Of a stretch of 55,473 nt of DNA, positions 1 to 8,901 are shown in pieces. Both the position numbers and the translations under genes were made by a program. Source of the stretch: JABHIE01 sp964584805 (GTDB taxonomy: Bacteria > Planctomycetota > UBA1135); assembly GCA_964584805.1 (NCBI GenBank), contig CAZPAY010000017.1, positions 1 to 55,473 of the forward strand. The letters are read 5' to 3'. The stretch's first letter is position 1. Every line of letters begins with the position of its first letter. The notes under the pieces are model-generated. The model was not told the DNA's origin, did not search any database, and saw only the letters and a list, made by a program, of their open reading frames with translations.

Positions 1-53
1 TTATCCCAACATGGCCCTCAACCATGCGCGTCTGCCAATTCCGCCATCCCGGC
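1..53 (-). tRNA. tRNA-Leu (GAG), 5' part only
   Basis: On the minus strand the 5' half of a leucine tRNA is readable: acceptor strand GCCGGGA, a D arm containing AATTGGCAGAC, and an anticodon stem CATGG/CCATG enclosing TTGAGGG, which gives anticodon GAG (decodes CUC/CUU). The long variable arm and 3' end lie beyond the window start. An open frame over this region ending in MAELADAHG is the familiar false translation of a tRNA-Leu. Confidence 0.93.
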
Positions 54-105
54 TGGGTTAGGGGCGAATATTCTAGCCGAGCCCCGCCCACCGTCAATGG
101 CAAAC

Positions 106-2151
106 CTAAAACGCCAATTCGCCGTTGACCACAATCGAAACCTCGCGGCGGTGTGGGCGAAAACCCAACGAAATCCAATCGAGCGCTTGAATCGGCAAGA
201 AATCTGCCATTGCTTTATCGAGCAGGACAGGGATACGCTGGCTCTCTTCCATTCTGTATTTTTCCGCAAGCGCATCATCGACGGCCTGAACCAAAGCCGA
301 CTCTTCCGAGGATGACAACCGCTCACGATTTCCGAACAACTTACTACGCTGGCGCTTAGTCTCAGCCGGTCGATCACGCGAGTACACCTTATTCATCTCA
401 CGACGGAAGTCCTCTTGAGCGACTCCCTTTGCCGATTCCTGAAACCAAGGCTCAGCATTCTGTGGATCAAACCAGAAGAACACACTGGAGCCGTTTTTAT
501 GCGGTGCCATCGCTGCAGTAAAAGAATCGTTTAGCGATAATTTTTTCTTTTGCGCATCGCGCTCACGAGCCTCAACAAACGCCGACTCAACAATGCGGTG
601 TGCGTATTTAAACGAGTTGCAAATCACAATTGTGTCGAGCGCTTTAATCTCCACAACTAAGACCTCGCCCGTGCCGGGAATGAGTGGTGACGCAAATGAG
701 AGTGCTCGCGTGCCGCCGTGAAGATCAACAGCCGTCAATCGATCCTGGCCATCCCCGCCCGTGAACCGCTTCCAATGATCTTGAAAAAAGGTCATCACTC
801 GGTCAAAAGCGCCTCGGTCTTTGACTTTTGCAAAAACTGCGAAGAGCGGCACGGGGGAATTGTCGTGCTCAACATCTCGCAACGCGTCGGATGGGTAATT
901 GTCAGCGTGCAGGCCAATTGCCATGCCGGGCGCTGCCGCTCGGCCGATATCTTCAAGGAGATGCATTAATCCTTGATACTGCCCAGTGCCACGAATGGTG
1001 TCGTCAAGCAAAGAGCGGAAATCCGCATCCAGCACACTGCTTGCCTCAAGAATCGTTTTGCCTGGGTCACCGCCCAAGCCCGCGAACAAGAAACTGTCAG
1101 CCGGCATCATGCCCGCATATTTATTAATGCGAGTCGAGGACATGGGCGGGCTCTGCAAAAACGACCTCTGTGAGGGCGTAGCTGTACTCAAATCTGTCGC
1201 ACCGCCAAGGCGTAACTCAAACGGATCGCCGCCATGTAAATACCCAGCCGCATAGCGCAGCAAGTCAGTATCAAACATCGAGCGCCCAACGCGATTAATC
1301 AGGCCAGTACCACTAGGCGCAGGCCACCTCCCCAAGCCATCGCGCAATTTTTCCCAGCGCAGAAAAACCTCGATCGGCTGATCCCCTGGTGCCAAATACG
1401 CCTCAACTTGATCCCGAAAAATCGATGCTTCAGCAAGTGAGTCTTGCCCCGACTGCAACTGCAAACTATGCGCCGTCTCAAGCCACTCGGGACGGCTCGC
1501 TAAAACGAGCACATCTTGGATGCGCTTCAAATACGCGTCTTGATAACCAAATGCCGAAAACTGTGGCAAGCGATAGACATCATTATCAAGCGGCTGAATC
1601 TGTAACGATTGGGGCAGCTTCTCGCGCACCGTATCAAGATCGAGCATCGCGACGCCCGCCTTTACCTTGAATGAAACGCGCAGCATCACCATGCCATCGA
1701 ATTTTGCATTCAAGCTCGGTAAGCCACGACCCGACAAGGCCACTTCGCGCAAAATATCATCCTCGAAACTTAGGCCAACGGGGAGATTTCCAGACACCTT
1801 TCTCAAATCATCGATGAGCTTTACGACCCCCATTTCGCGCCCCCACTCGTCAAGCACCCCCGCGCTGCTCATGCGCTCGTGTATCTCACTCGTTTCAAAA
1901 TCAGCCCAAAGCGTCGGCACAGGGAACTCGTCAAAACTCGCGCCCGCGCCCTTCCAGCGGAAAAAATATTCTGCCTCTCGTGGCACGATTGCGGCCATGT
2001 CATTGAGCTTTTTCTCAAACGGATCGAAGAAAAAAGTGACGAAAAGGAAATAAATTACCACCAAGACACTTGCAAAAATCATGAGTGTCCAGTGGAGTCT
2101 GCGGCTAGCGAGAAGGTCCCGCAAGCGCTCGGCGAAGGTAATGTCTTTCAT
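106..2151 (-). CDS. Large membrane-anchored protein of unknown function
   Basis: The product has 681 residues. It starts with a short basic cytoplasmic stretch, then one strongly hydrophobic helix (about residues 20-42, rich in V, F and Y), followed by a long, mostly soluble domain without cysteine clusters or an enzymatic motif I recognise. The layout (N-terminal anchor plus about 630 extracytoplasmic residues) resembles DUF3352-type proteins, but I cannot assign it to that family. It starts at an ATG that is divergent from the aminotransferase, 84 bases away, so both promoters must lie in that gap. Function unknown. Confidence 0.85.
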   Translation of the reverse strand: MKDITFAERLRDLLASRRLHWTLMIFASVLVVIYFLFVTFFFDPFEKKLNDMAAIVPREAEYFFRWKGAGASFDEFPVPTLWADFETSEIHERMSSAGVLDEWGREMGVVKLIDDLRKVSGNLPVGLSFEDDILREVALSGRGLPSLNAKFDGMVMLRVSFKVKAGVAMLDLDTVREKLPQSLQIQPLDNDVYRLPQFSAFGYQDAYLKRIQDVLVLASRPEWLETAHSLQLQSGQDSLAEASIFRDQVEAYLAPGDQPIEVFLRWEKLRDGLGRWPAPSGTGLINRVGRSMFDTDLLRYAAGYLHGGDPFELRLGGATDLSTATPSQRSFLQSPPMSSTRINKYAGMMPADSFLFAGLGGDPGKTILEASSVLDADFRSLLDDTIRGTGQYQGLMHLLEDIGRAAAPGMAIGLHADNYPSDALRDVEHDNSPVPLFAVFAKVKDRGAFDRVMTFFQDHWKRFTGGDGQDRLTAVDLHGGTRALSFASPLIPGTGEVLVVEIKALDTIVICNSFKYAHRIVESAFVEARERDAQKKKLSLNDSFTAAMAPHKNGSSVFFWFDPQNAEPWFQESAKGVAQEDFRREMNKVYSRDRPAETKRQRSKLFGNRERLSSSEESALVQAVDDALAEKYRMEESQRIPVLLDKAMADFLPIQALDWISLGFRPHRREVSIVVNGELAF

Positions 2152-2235
2152 CGGGGGTTTGATTCAGACGAGCAAGGGTTAAAATCTCGTCCAAGAATCT
2201 CGAATCTTACCGCACAGCCCAAAAAAATCATAAAC

Positions 2236-3465
2236 ATGACCGATACCTCGACTCAAACTGACATCCGCTTCGCTGACCGCGTGGCCTCCCTTCAGCCGTC
2301 TGCCACACTTGCCATGATTGCGCGGGTTAAGCAGATGCAGGCCGATGGCATTGAGATGCTTGATTTAACCGCTGGTGAGCCAGATTTCACTCCGCCGAAT
2401 TGCGCCGAAAAGGCCGGCATCGATTCAATTGAGCAAGGCAAGGGCCGCTACACCCCGGCCGCCGGCTTGATGGAGTTGCGCGTTGAGGCGGCCAAGCACA
2501 TCCGCGAAACTTATGGCTTGAGCTACGAGCCGACCGAAGTTGTTGTGACATCCGGAGCAAAAATTGGCATTGCCCAAGCCCTCATGGCCCTGGTGCAAAA
2601 AGGAGATCACGTACTGATGCCGTCCCCTTGCTGGACGTCTTACCCCGAAATGGTGCGGCTTGCTGAGGCTGAGCCCGAGATGGTGCCTTGTGGCGAAAAC
2701 CACCTGCCGAGCATCGCCGACCTCGAAGCCGCGCGCCGACCGAACACGCGCGCAATTTTGCTCAATACACCCTGCAACCCAACGGGCGCAGTTTACCCCG
2801 TTGAGATATTAAGCGCGATTGGCAAGTGGGCTCTTGAGCATGATATTTGGGTCATCTCAGATGAGATTTACGGTGCGCTGGTTTATGAAATCGCCGAGCA
2901 TCATTCGCCCATTTGGGTTGTGCCCGAGCTGCGCGAAAAAGCTGTCTGGATTGGCGGCATGAGCAAGGCCTACGCCATGACCGGTTGGCGGATGGGTTTC
3001 CTCGCCGCACCCGCTCCAGTTGCAAAAGCGATCGCGAGTTTGCAAAGTCAGCTCGCCGGTTCACCAAGTGCAATTAGTCAGCTCGCTACGCTTGCCGCTC
3101 TTCGGGAAGGCGCTCTTGATGTTGAGAGCATGCGACGCGCCTTTGAAGGACGCTGCAAAAAAGTGGTACAAGCACTCGGCACCATGCCTGATTTGATTTG
3201 CCCCGTGCCGGAAGGTGCGTTTTACGCTTTCCCGAAATTGGCGGATAGCATTCTCGGCAAAACCGACCCCGCGACTGGCAAGACGATTACTTGCGGCGAT
3301 GATCTTGTTGAAGTGCTCATCGAGGCAGACCATGTTGCGTTCATCGGTGGCTCTGCCTTTGGCGCGCCGAATTCATTCCGCATTTCATTTGCAGCCGCCG
3401 AAGATGTCATTGAAAAGGCAATGGCAAAACTGGGCGCTCGCTTGCAGGCCATCCGCGACAACTAA
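2236..3465 (+). CDS. PLP-dependent class I aminotransferase (aspartate aminotransferase-like)
   Basis: The product has 409 residues from the ATG at 2236. It carries fold-type I aminotransferase landmarks in order: DLTAGEPDF near the N-terminus, NTPCNPTGAVY, SDEIYGALVYE (the Asp that contacts the pyridine nitrogen), and GGMSKAYAMTGWRMG, in which Lys244 should form the Schiff base with PLP. A C-terminal SFRISFA segment supplies the Arg that binds the substrate carboxylate. This pattern is typical of bacterial type Ib aspartate/aromatic aminotransferases, cytosolic enzymes that move amino groups between amino acids and 2-oxo acids. The exact substrate cannot be read from sequence. The frame is open upstream to 1879, but that extension runs antisense through the neighbour and lacks family similarity. 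Confidence 0.93.
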   Translation: MTDTSTQTDIRFADRVASLQPSATLAMIARVKQMQADGIEMLDLTAGEPDFTPPNCAEKAGIDSIEQGKGRYTPAAGLMELRVEAAKHIRETYGLSYEPTEVVVTSGAKIGIAQALMALVQKGDHVLMPSPCWTSYPEMVRLAEAEPEMVPCGENHLPSIADLEAARRPNTRAILLNTPCNPTGAVYPVEILSAIGKWALEHDIWVISDEIYGALVYEIAEHHSPIWVVPELREKAVWIGGMSKAYAMTGWRMGFLAAPAPVAKAIASLQSQLAGSPSAISQLATLAALREGALDVESMRRAFEGRCKKVVQALGTMPDLICPVPEGAFYAFPKLADSILGKTDPATGKTITCGDDLVEVLIEADHVAFIGGSAFGAPNSFRISFAAAEDVIEKAMAKLGARLQAIRDN

Positions 3466-3487
3466 CCGCGACAAACACGCACACCTT

Positions 3488-4600
3488 TTAGCGCACATAC
3501 ATCTGAGCCTGTGCCCCACGAGCAATGCGTCGTTGGAAGCGCAGCACCATGCGTTTCCAGAGCGTGCGAATCCAGGCACAGCACTGATTGCGGCGGCCGG
3601 CCCTTGTGCACAAGAAAGTCTGCAAGTCGCTTTTGAACTCATGCATGGTTGGGTAGCGGACGGCCGGGTCTTCCTCAAGAGCCCGTAGCACAATGCGTCG
3701 CAACTCGATGGGGATCTCGCTCTTGCTACTACGCATGCGAATGGCCGTCTTGCGGCGCAAGCTCATCCGATTTTCTTTTTGCGGCGGCTTTTCAAGAACC
3801 AAGCTTTGATAGAGCAAGGCACCTAGCCCGTAAACATCGTCAGCGGGGGTTGCCCTTTTTGAACCCATCCGTGCTGGGCTAAGCCAAGGGCGCATCTTCT
3901 TCTTAGCGGCGACGACGAGTGGAGAGCCATTCGCAAGATCAATCCACTTTGCGCCACCTTCGGGAGTCACAACAAGATTGCCCGGCCATATTGCGCCGTG
4001 GACGATTCCAGCATCATGCGCGAGGCACAATGCATCAGCCAGCGGAACGACAAGGCGAGCAATGCCCTCAGACCAACTACTGTCAGAATCAAAGAAAGGC
4101 AAAGATATGGGGAGAGGGCGTTCGCCGGAAAGCGCCAACTTGTCCAGCAAATGATCCAAACGCAGGCCGCGCACCCATTCCCTCGCTAAGAATGCCGCAC
4201 GGCCTTGGCGGCCGACTGCGAAGACCTGTGCAATATTCGGGTGCTCCAGCTGCGCTGTTGCGCGCGCTACTTTTTTGAATGCCTCAAAGCCACCGCTTTG
4301 CTGCGCAGAATCTCGACGCATAATCCTTAATGCAACACGACGCTTGAGATTAACCTGACGAGCCTCCCAGAGTACTGCACTTGCTGTTCGCTGCATCTCG
4401 GCAACAAGCTGAAAACCGCCAAGAATAAAGCCTGGTTTCAGGGCCGCGCCAAACAAAAAAGCCTGCCTCCCAAAGACGAGGGATGGCAACTGCCCTGCTT
4501 GCGCCGATTCTTCCTGCGGCGATGAATACAAATGCGGCCACGACTGTTGCGGCGCGGGGCTTTCCGTGCCTGTGCAAGCGGTTTGAGTATTTGATTTCAT
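3488..4600 (-). CDS. Predicted pseudokinase of the bacterial Ser/Thr kinase (PknB-like) fold
   Basis: The product has 370 residues from the ATG at 4600, which has GAAGG upstream; an in-frame GTG at 4660 would add 20 residues. Kinase subdomains can be followed, but the catalytic residues are replaced: the VAIK lysine is Arg (VALRIM), the helix C glutamate is Val (KKVARATAQLEHPNI), the HRD loop reads IVHGAIWPGN instead of IVHRDLKPxN, DFG reads DLA, and the glycine loop lacks its glycines. Structural residues persist, such as PADDVYGLGALLYQSL (subdomain IX). It therefore probably binds or scaffolds rather than phosphorylates. A basic C-terminal tail (ARIxRTLWKR region) follows, with no membrane segment. 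It faces the aminotransferase gene with a 22-base gap. Confidence 0.85.
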   Translation of the reverse strand: MKSNTQTACTGTESPAPQQSWPHLYSSPQEESAQAGQLPSLVFGRQAFLFGAALKPGFILGGFQLVAEMQRTASAVLWEARQVNLKRRVALRIMRRDSAQQSGGFEAFKKVARATAQLEHPNIAQVFAVGRQGRAAFLAREWVRGLRLDHLLDKLALSGERPLPISLPFFDSDSSWSEGIARLVVPLADALCLAHDAGIVHGAIWPGNLVVTPEGGAKWIDLANGSPLVVAAKKKMRPWLSPARMGSKRATPADDVYGLGALLYQSLVLEKPPQKENRMSLRRKTAIRMRSSKSEIPIELRRIVLRALEEDPAVRYPTMHEFKSDLQTFLCTRAGRRNQCCAWIRTLWKRMVLRFQRRIARGAQAQMYVR

Positions 4601-4680
4601 GTTGGCCTTCGGTGGATGAGAGGCCAGGGGGCATCCGTAGTTAGATGACTTGAGCACCACAGTTATCTATCCTTTTATAT

Positions 4681-4725
4681 AAAATAAAAAAAAGACTGAC
4701 TGAGTTTTATGGAACTCAGCCAGTC
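4681..4725 (-). terminator. Rho-independent terminator after the 4764-5600 gene
   Basis: Positions 4694-4706 (GACTGACTGAGTT) pair with 4713-4725 (AACTCAGCCAGTC), 13 positions with one mismatch, around a six-base loop. On the minus strand the stem is followed by a T-rich tract (4693-4681). It lies about 40 bases after the stop codon at 4764 and separates that gene from the pseudokinase gene. Confidence 0.88.
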
Positions 4726-4763
4726 ATGTGCGCGTGGCGGCGCGATGCGCGATTATCGAAAAC

Positions 4764-5600
4764 TTAATCTACAAATGGGTAACCGCTATTGTCAAAAGTC
4801 ACGACCCATTTGGTTTCACTCTTGAGTGGCTTAATGAACGGTTTGTAGACATCAAGGCACGCGAAAGTGTGGCGACCACGCTGCATCAAAATCATCGAAT
4901 CGAGATCGCGCAAGTAAATGTCGAGCGTCAAATAGCCTTCCGCCTGAGAGGCCCGCGCTAAATCAAGTTTTTCGCTCGCCGTGGCAGACAAAGTCGCTAA
5001 GTCAGCAATGTTGCCCTCTTTATCTGGGGAAAGCTCGACATCTTGGTGGTAAAAATCAAAAATGAGTTTGCTCTCGTCGAAAAGAGCCAAAACCTTTTTA
5101 GATTTGAGTTTGCTCTCGTGGAACACCCAAACAAGACCTTCTCTTTTTGAGACAAATGAAGCAAAAACGCTTTTGTCGCTTTCCTCGACCATCTGAGCCG
5201 CGCGGCGTAAATCACGAGATTTGACTTCGCCAACACCCACCACAACCGTTAAGGACAGTGGAGTGACTTTGTAGCCGTCTTTTTTCAAGCCACGCTTCAT
5301 TTTGCGGGCTAACTTTGTCGCATCATCAGCCTGAACCGCAAAAACATAGTGGTCACGCGCAACTGTTGCGCGAACTGGTCGACCAATAACCTGAAGCTTG
5401 TAATCATTTTCAAGGCGCTGCGACATAGCCACATCACCATCATTTGCAAAGTCACCGTCAATACCCAGGAAGACGAGCGATTCGGAAGCATCAAGTGCCA
5501 TCGTTTGCCGCTCAGCCAATGAAGTGAGCGCGAAATTCGCCTGCACACTAATCGTGTGCGGCACAAAGGACAAAACGAGGGCTAAGGTTGCTAGAAGCAT
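4764..5600 (-). CDS. Secreted protein of unknown function
   Basis: The product has 278 residues from the ATG at 5600; a TTG two codons earlier is possible. The N-terminus (MLLATLALVLSFVPHTISVQA) is a signal peptide with a plausible cleavage site after VQA. The mature part is alpha/beta-like with alternating charged and hydrophobic segments, repeated short hydrophobic strands (SLTVVVGVGEV, LVWVFHESK, LTLDIYLRDLDSM) and no catalytic motif I know. It is the last gene of the minus-strand run from rsmD and is closed by a good terminator. Function unknown. Confidence 0.8.
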   Translation of the reverse strand: MLLATLALVLSFVPHTISVQANFALTSLAERQTMALDASESLVFLGIDGDFANDGDVAMSQRLENDYKLQVIGRPVRATVARDHYVFAVQADDATKLARKMKRGLKKDGYKVTPLSLTVVVGVGEVKSRDLRRAAQMVEESDKSVFASFVSKREGLVWVFHESKLKSKKVLALFDESKLIFDFYHQDVELSPDKEGNIADLATLSATASEKLDLARASQAEGYLTLDIYLRDLDSMILMQRGRHTFACLDVYKPFIKPLKSETKWVVTFDNSGYPFVD

Positions 5601-5641
5601 GATCAATCGCGACTGGGGGGAACCTTTACTAGTAAGTTAAG

Positions 5642-7042
5642 TTAAACCCGTTTCAGGTTATTTGGCGCAGAAACTCGATTACGGAGAACATTTGTTGCCC
5701 CAGGGAACTCATTTTGACAGATTTCACCTAATTGCGCTAGTGCATTTGCGTCGTTTGTCAAAGCAAGAACGTAAAATTTCCACATGCGCTGGTATGAATT
5801 TTCCAGGTCGCCCAATCGAGGGGCATATTCTTTAAAATGACTTAAAGGCGCTAGCTCATCATAACCGGGCCAACGCACAAGCATCTTGGCCTGTTTTAGC
5901 TGCATATGGCCTGCGGGGCAATAAAGCAGGACTGGGATTTTCTGTCCGGTGCGCGTTTCGAGCTCAAAAGTAAGGCGTTGCTCAACCTCGCGTCGGTGCT
6001 CAGCTGTGCCAGCACCAAAGAAGCGGTCAATCAACTCTTGCTGAATATCGCCATTAGCGTAAACCGGGTAAACCGCCGCACGCTTTGGAATTCGGCGACG
6101 CAAAATCGCCGACAAATAAACATCAAGTTGCTCTTGGCGCACGGGATCAGCCAACTTGACCGCCTTAAGTAACTCAAGCAAACCCGCATCGGTCGCTGGC
6201 TGCAATTCCTTCAGTGTCAGCACACCTTCCAAAAGTGCAATTTCCACCGCCTTGGCAATCAACGCCCCCACCGCAATTTTCGCGTGATGGTAATAAACGC
6301 GCTCGCTGAAATAGAACCGCGCTTCGAGGCAACGAATCACCTCGCTCAACACGGCCTCTTTCAAATAACCCGACCGCCCCAAATCGACATAAAGATTCTG
6401 CGTGCGGCGATCCACTCGAAACACGCCCATGATGCGCTCGTCATATTGCAGCTTAAGCCCGGTAAACAATGCATCACGCGACAAATAATCAAGCATGTCG
6501 GCGTCAATCGTGCCTGACACCAAGCCCTTCCAGTGTGGTGGAGCTTGGCGATTCGCAGGGACGGCATCAGGCGCGAGCACGGCCAAAACATCTTCTCGCA
6601 CACCCGTTTGGCCAAGCGCGCGACCAAGCTCGGTCTCGTCTGAAAACATCGACTGAAACCGCTCGGCAGTATCGTGGCGAGCAATCAAACCGGTTTGATC
6701 TTCGATGTTGTGGCCAAAAGGCAAATGCGTAGAATCGTGCACCAAAGCTGCCAAGCGCACAATGCGCAACTCATGCGGGTCGTAGCCGCCATATTCTGCG
6801 CTTGAATCGCGGTCGCGCACGATATTGATTTCATTGACCATCTTGGTCGCCAAATGCGCCGTGCCAATGGAATGCTCAAAACGCGAATGCTGCGCGCCTG
6901 GGTAAACCAAATGCGCAGCGCCCAGTTGCCGCACATCACGCAAGCGCTGCATCTCAATCGTATCAAGGACTCCCATTTCCTCGGAGGTCAAAGCAATGTC
7001 GCCATGGACGGGGTCGCGAATAATGTAATCGTAATTCAGCAT
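5642..7042 (-). CDS. HD-superfamily phosphohydrolase (COG1078 / dGTPase-like)
   Basis: The product has 466 residues. It opens with IIRDPVHGDI, characteristic of the YdhJ/COG1078 group related to dGTP triphosphohydrolases and SAMHD1. The metal-binding HD residues are present: HSRFEHSIGTAHLA, LVHDSTHLPFGHNIED and IDADMLDYLSRD. Relatives hydrolyse nucleotides or phosphate esters with bound divalent metal; the substrate here is unknown. The ATG at 7042 shares one base with the TGA of the pseudouridine synthase gene (TGATG), so the two are translationally coupled. Confidence 0.92.
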   Translation of the reverse strand: MLNYDYIIRDPVHGDIALTSEEMGVLDTIEMQRLRDVRQLGAAHLVYPGAQHSRFEHSIGTAHLATKMVNEINIVRDRDSSAEYGGYDPHELRIVRLAALVHDSTHLPFGHNIEDQTGLIARHDTAERFQSMFSDETELGRALGQTGVREDVLAVLAPDAVPANRQAPPHWKGLVSGTIDADMLDYLSRDALFTGLKLQYDERIMGVFRVDRRTQNLYVDLGRSGYLKEAVLSEVIRCLEARFYFSERVYYHHAKIAVGALIAKAVEIALLEGVLTLKELQPATDAGLLELLKAVKLADPVRQEQLDVYLSAILRRRIPKRAAVYPVYANGDIQQELIDRFFGAGTAEHRREVEQRLTFELETRTGQKIPVLLYCPAGHMQLKQAKMLVRWPGYDELAPLSHFKEYAPRLGDLENSYQRMWKFYVLALTNDANALAQLGEICQNEFPGATNVLRNRVSAPNNLKRV

Positions 7043-7926
7043 CACTCGTCTCCTTCGCGCGCGCAAGACACCAATTCCTCAACCTCTTGACGAGACAAGG
7101 GGCGATATCCACCGCGCTTGACGCCTTTGACGCCAAGTGAGCCGATTCGGACGCGCTTTAACTGCCGCACCTTCAAACCAGAGCGCGCCAACAAACGACG
7201 CACCTCGCGATTACGGCCTTCGCGAATTGTAATTTCGACCGTCGAGAATGCCTTAGTGCGTCGGCCAACGCGCACCGAAAGAGGCACCACTTTTGCGCCA
7301 TCAATGAAAGCGCCCTTCCGCAATTTTTCAACCGAATCAAAATCAACCAAGCCGTCAACACGCACGGCATAAGTCTTGCGCACACCGAAACTCGGATGTG
7401 TCATCAACTGCGAGAACTCACCGTCGTTGGTTAATAAAAGCAGGCCCTCGGATGCCTCATCAAGTCGGCCAACGGTAAACACCCGAGATGGCATTACGGG
7501 GTCAACCAAATCACAAACGCGCAACCGCGTCTCGCGCGGGTCGTTGGTACAGAGTACCCCTTTGGGCTTATAGAAAAGGTAATAAAGACGGCGCACCTCT
7601 TTCACCACTCGACCCTCGACCCTTACTTCATCGCCGTCGAAAATACGGCGCCCTGGCTCAAGGACAATCTCGCCATTGACATCCACGACGCCCTCGAGGA
7701 CCATTGCATCGCACTTGCGGCGGGAAGCGATACCCGCCTCAGCCAACCACTTGTTTAAACGAGTGCCATTTTCATCCGCACCAGCCGCCTGGGGCACAAC
7801 CGACTCACTCGGAGTGTCGTGCTGCGCAACGAAGCCATAAGCCAGCCGCTTGCCTTTACGGGATGTCTTGGGCTTGCCGCGGCCTTGGTGGCCCGTTACA
7901 TGCTTCTTCTTTCGTTGCTTAGCCAT
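7042..7926 (-). CDS. RluB/RsuA-family rRNA pseudouridine synthase
   Basis: The product has 294 residues. A basic, probably disordered N-terminus of about 50 residues precedes an S4 RNA-binding domain (TRLNKWLAEAGIASRRKCD), then the pseudouridine synthase core with the family signature GRLDEASEGLLLLTNDG, whose Asp is the catalytic nucleophile. Members convert a specific uridine of 23S (RluB, RluE, RluF) or 16S (RsuA) rRNA to pseudouridine. The S4 domain and C-terminal GRNREVRRLLA fit RluB best, but the target site cannot be read from sequence. The ATG at 7926 overlaps the TAA of manA by one base (TAATG). Confidence 0.93.
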   Translation of the reverse strand: MAKQRKKKHVTGHQGRGKPKTSRKGKRLAYGFVAQHDTPSESVVPQAAGADENGTRLNKWLAEAGIASRRKCDAMVLEGVVDVNGEIVLEPGRRIFDGDEVRVEGRVVKEVRRLYYLFYKPKGVLCTNDPRETRLRVCDLVDPVMPSRVFTVGRLDEASEGLLLLTNDGEFSQLMTHPSFGVRKTYAVRVDGLVDFDSVEKLRKGAFIDGAKVVPLSVRVGRRTKAFSTVEITIREGRNREVRRLLARSGLKVRQLKRVRIGSLGVKGVKRGGYRPLSRQEVEELVSCAREGDE

Positions 7927-8882
7927 TACAGAGCCTCGCCTTCGACCAATTCAAGGCCTTCGTCTGCGGCTTGAATGGAGGCCATTTCAAGCGACGCTGG
8001 CAACAAGAAGGTGTCGCCAAACTTCAATTTACGGCCTGCCAACTGGCCCGACCCACCCACCACGACCATCACGCGGGCATGCGAATGCGACTCAATGCCC
8101 AAGATCTCGCCAGCCGCCAAATGAAACGAACGCATGCGAAAATAATCGCAAACGGCCAACAAGTTTTGAGGACGCTCGCCACGCACCGCAGCACCGGGCG
8201 GGAACGAATAATTCACAACGCGCAAAGCATCTGTGACATGAGTCTCGCGCGGCTCGCCGCCTAGGCCGTCACGGCCCCAATCGTAAAGTCGATAAGTCAC
8301 ATCACTCGTCTGCTGGATTTCACACAACATCGTGCCCCTACGAATGGCGTGCGTTTGCCCCGCCGGCACAAAAATGCTGTCGGCATGGCGGACGGCAACC
8401 TCATGCAGGTGGCTCTCGACCTCGGCAGTGTGCGCTTGACTAGAAAAGTCTTTCGCGCAAGTACCAGCCTCAAGGCCACATATCACAGAGCCGCCATCAC
8501 CCAAGACATACCAAGCCTCGGTTTTACCAACACCCGTCGGCGACAGCGACCCATCTGGCGGATGCACTTGCACCGATAAGTCGTCAGCCGCATCAATAAA
8601 TTTAACCAATAACGGAAAACGGCCATCGTGGGTTGGGCTCGACTCGCCGAGCAACTCGCTTGCTCGTGTTTCCATGAGCTCACGAAGCGAAATGCCATCG
8701 AATGAGCCTCCGTCAACAACCGTCTCAAATTCTGGGTAATCCGACAACTCCCAGGTCTCGCCAAGAGGGCCGTCAAAGGGCAAGTCGAGGCCTAACCGCT
8801 CGGCCAATGCAAAACCGCCCCACACCTTTTCTTGCAAAAGGCGGTGGAAAAACAACGGCTCTACTAAGGGGGGTTCTGACAT
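7926..8882 (-). CDS. manA: Mannose-6-phosphate isomerase, type I (Bacillus-like)
   Basis: The product has 318 residues from the ATG at 8882. It belongs to the short Bacillus-type ManA/Pmi group of zinc-dependent cupins that interconvert mannose-6-phosphate and fructose-6-phosphate, feeding GDP-mannose for polysaccharide synthesis. The zinc ligands and active-site motifs are visible: LSVQVHPPD, GKTEAWYVL, VPAGQTHAIRRG and QTSDVTYRLYDWGR. The frame is open about 50 residues upstream, but that stretch is antisense-like and overlaps the sprT gene, so the MSEPPL start is preferred. It begins 19 bases after the sprT stop. Confidence 0.93.
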   Translation of the reverse strand: MSEPPLVEPLFFHRLLQEKVWGGFALAERLGLDLPFDGPLGETWELSDYPEFETVVDGGSFDGISLRELMETRASELLGESSPTHDGRFPLLVKFIDAADDLSVQVHPPDGSLSPTGVGKTEAWYVLGDGGSVICGLEAGTCAKDFSSQAHTAEVESHLHEVAVRHADSIFVPAGQTHAIRRGTMLCEIQQTSDVTYRLYDWGRDGLGGEPRETHVTDALRVVNYSFPPGAAVRGERPQNLLAVCDYFRMRSFHLAAGEILGIESHSHARVMVVVGGSGQLAGRKLKFGDTFLLPASLEMASIQAADEGLELVEGEAL

Positions 8883-8901
8883 GGCGTGCCCCCTCATCAT
8901 A

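Noticed and set aside
18..377. Minus-strand open frame ending MAELADAHG
   Set aside because: The C-terminal residues translate a tRNA-Leu, and the frame lies antisense to, or overlaps, the 681-residue membrane protein gene; it is a shadow.
1879..2235. Upstream extension of the aminotransferase frame
   Set aside because: The extension overlaps the divergent membrane protein gene and lacks aminotransferase sequence; the ATG at 2236 gives the usual length.
4601..4660. 20-residue N-terminal extension of the pseudokinase from a GTG
   Set aside because: The ATG at 4600 has a better upstream GAAGG; the extension has no conserved sequence.
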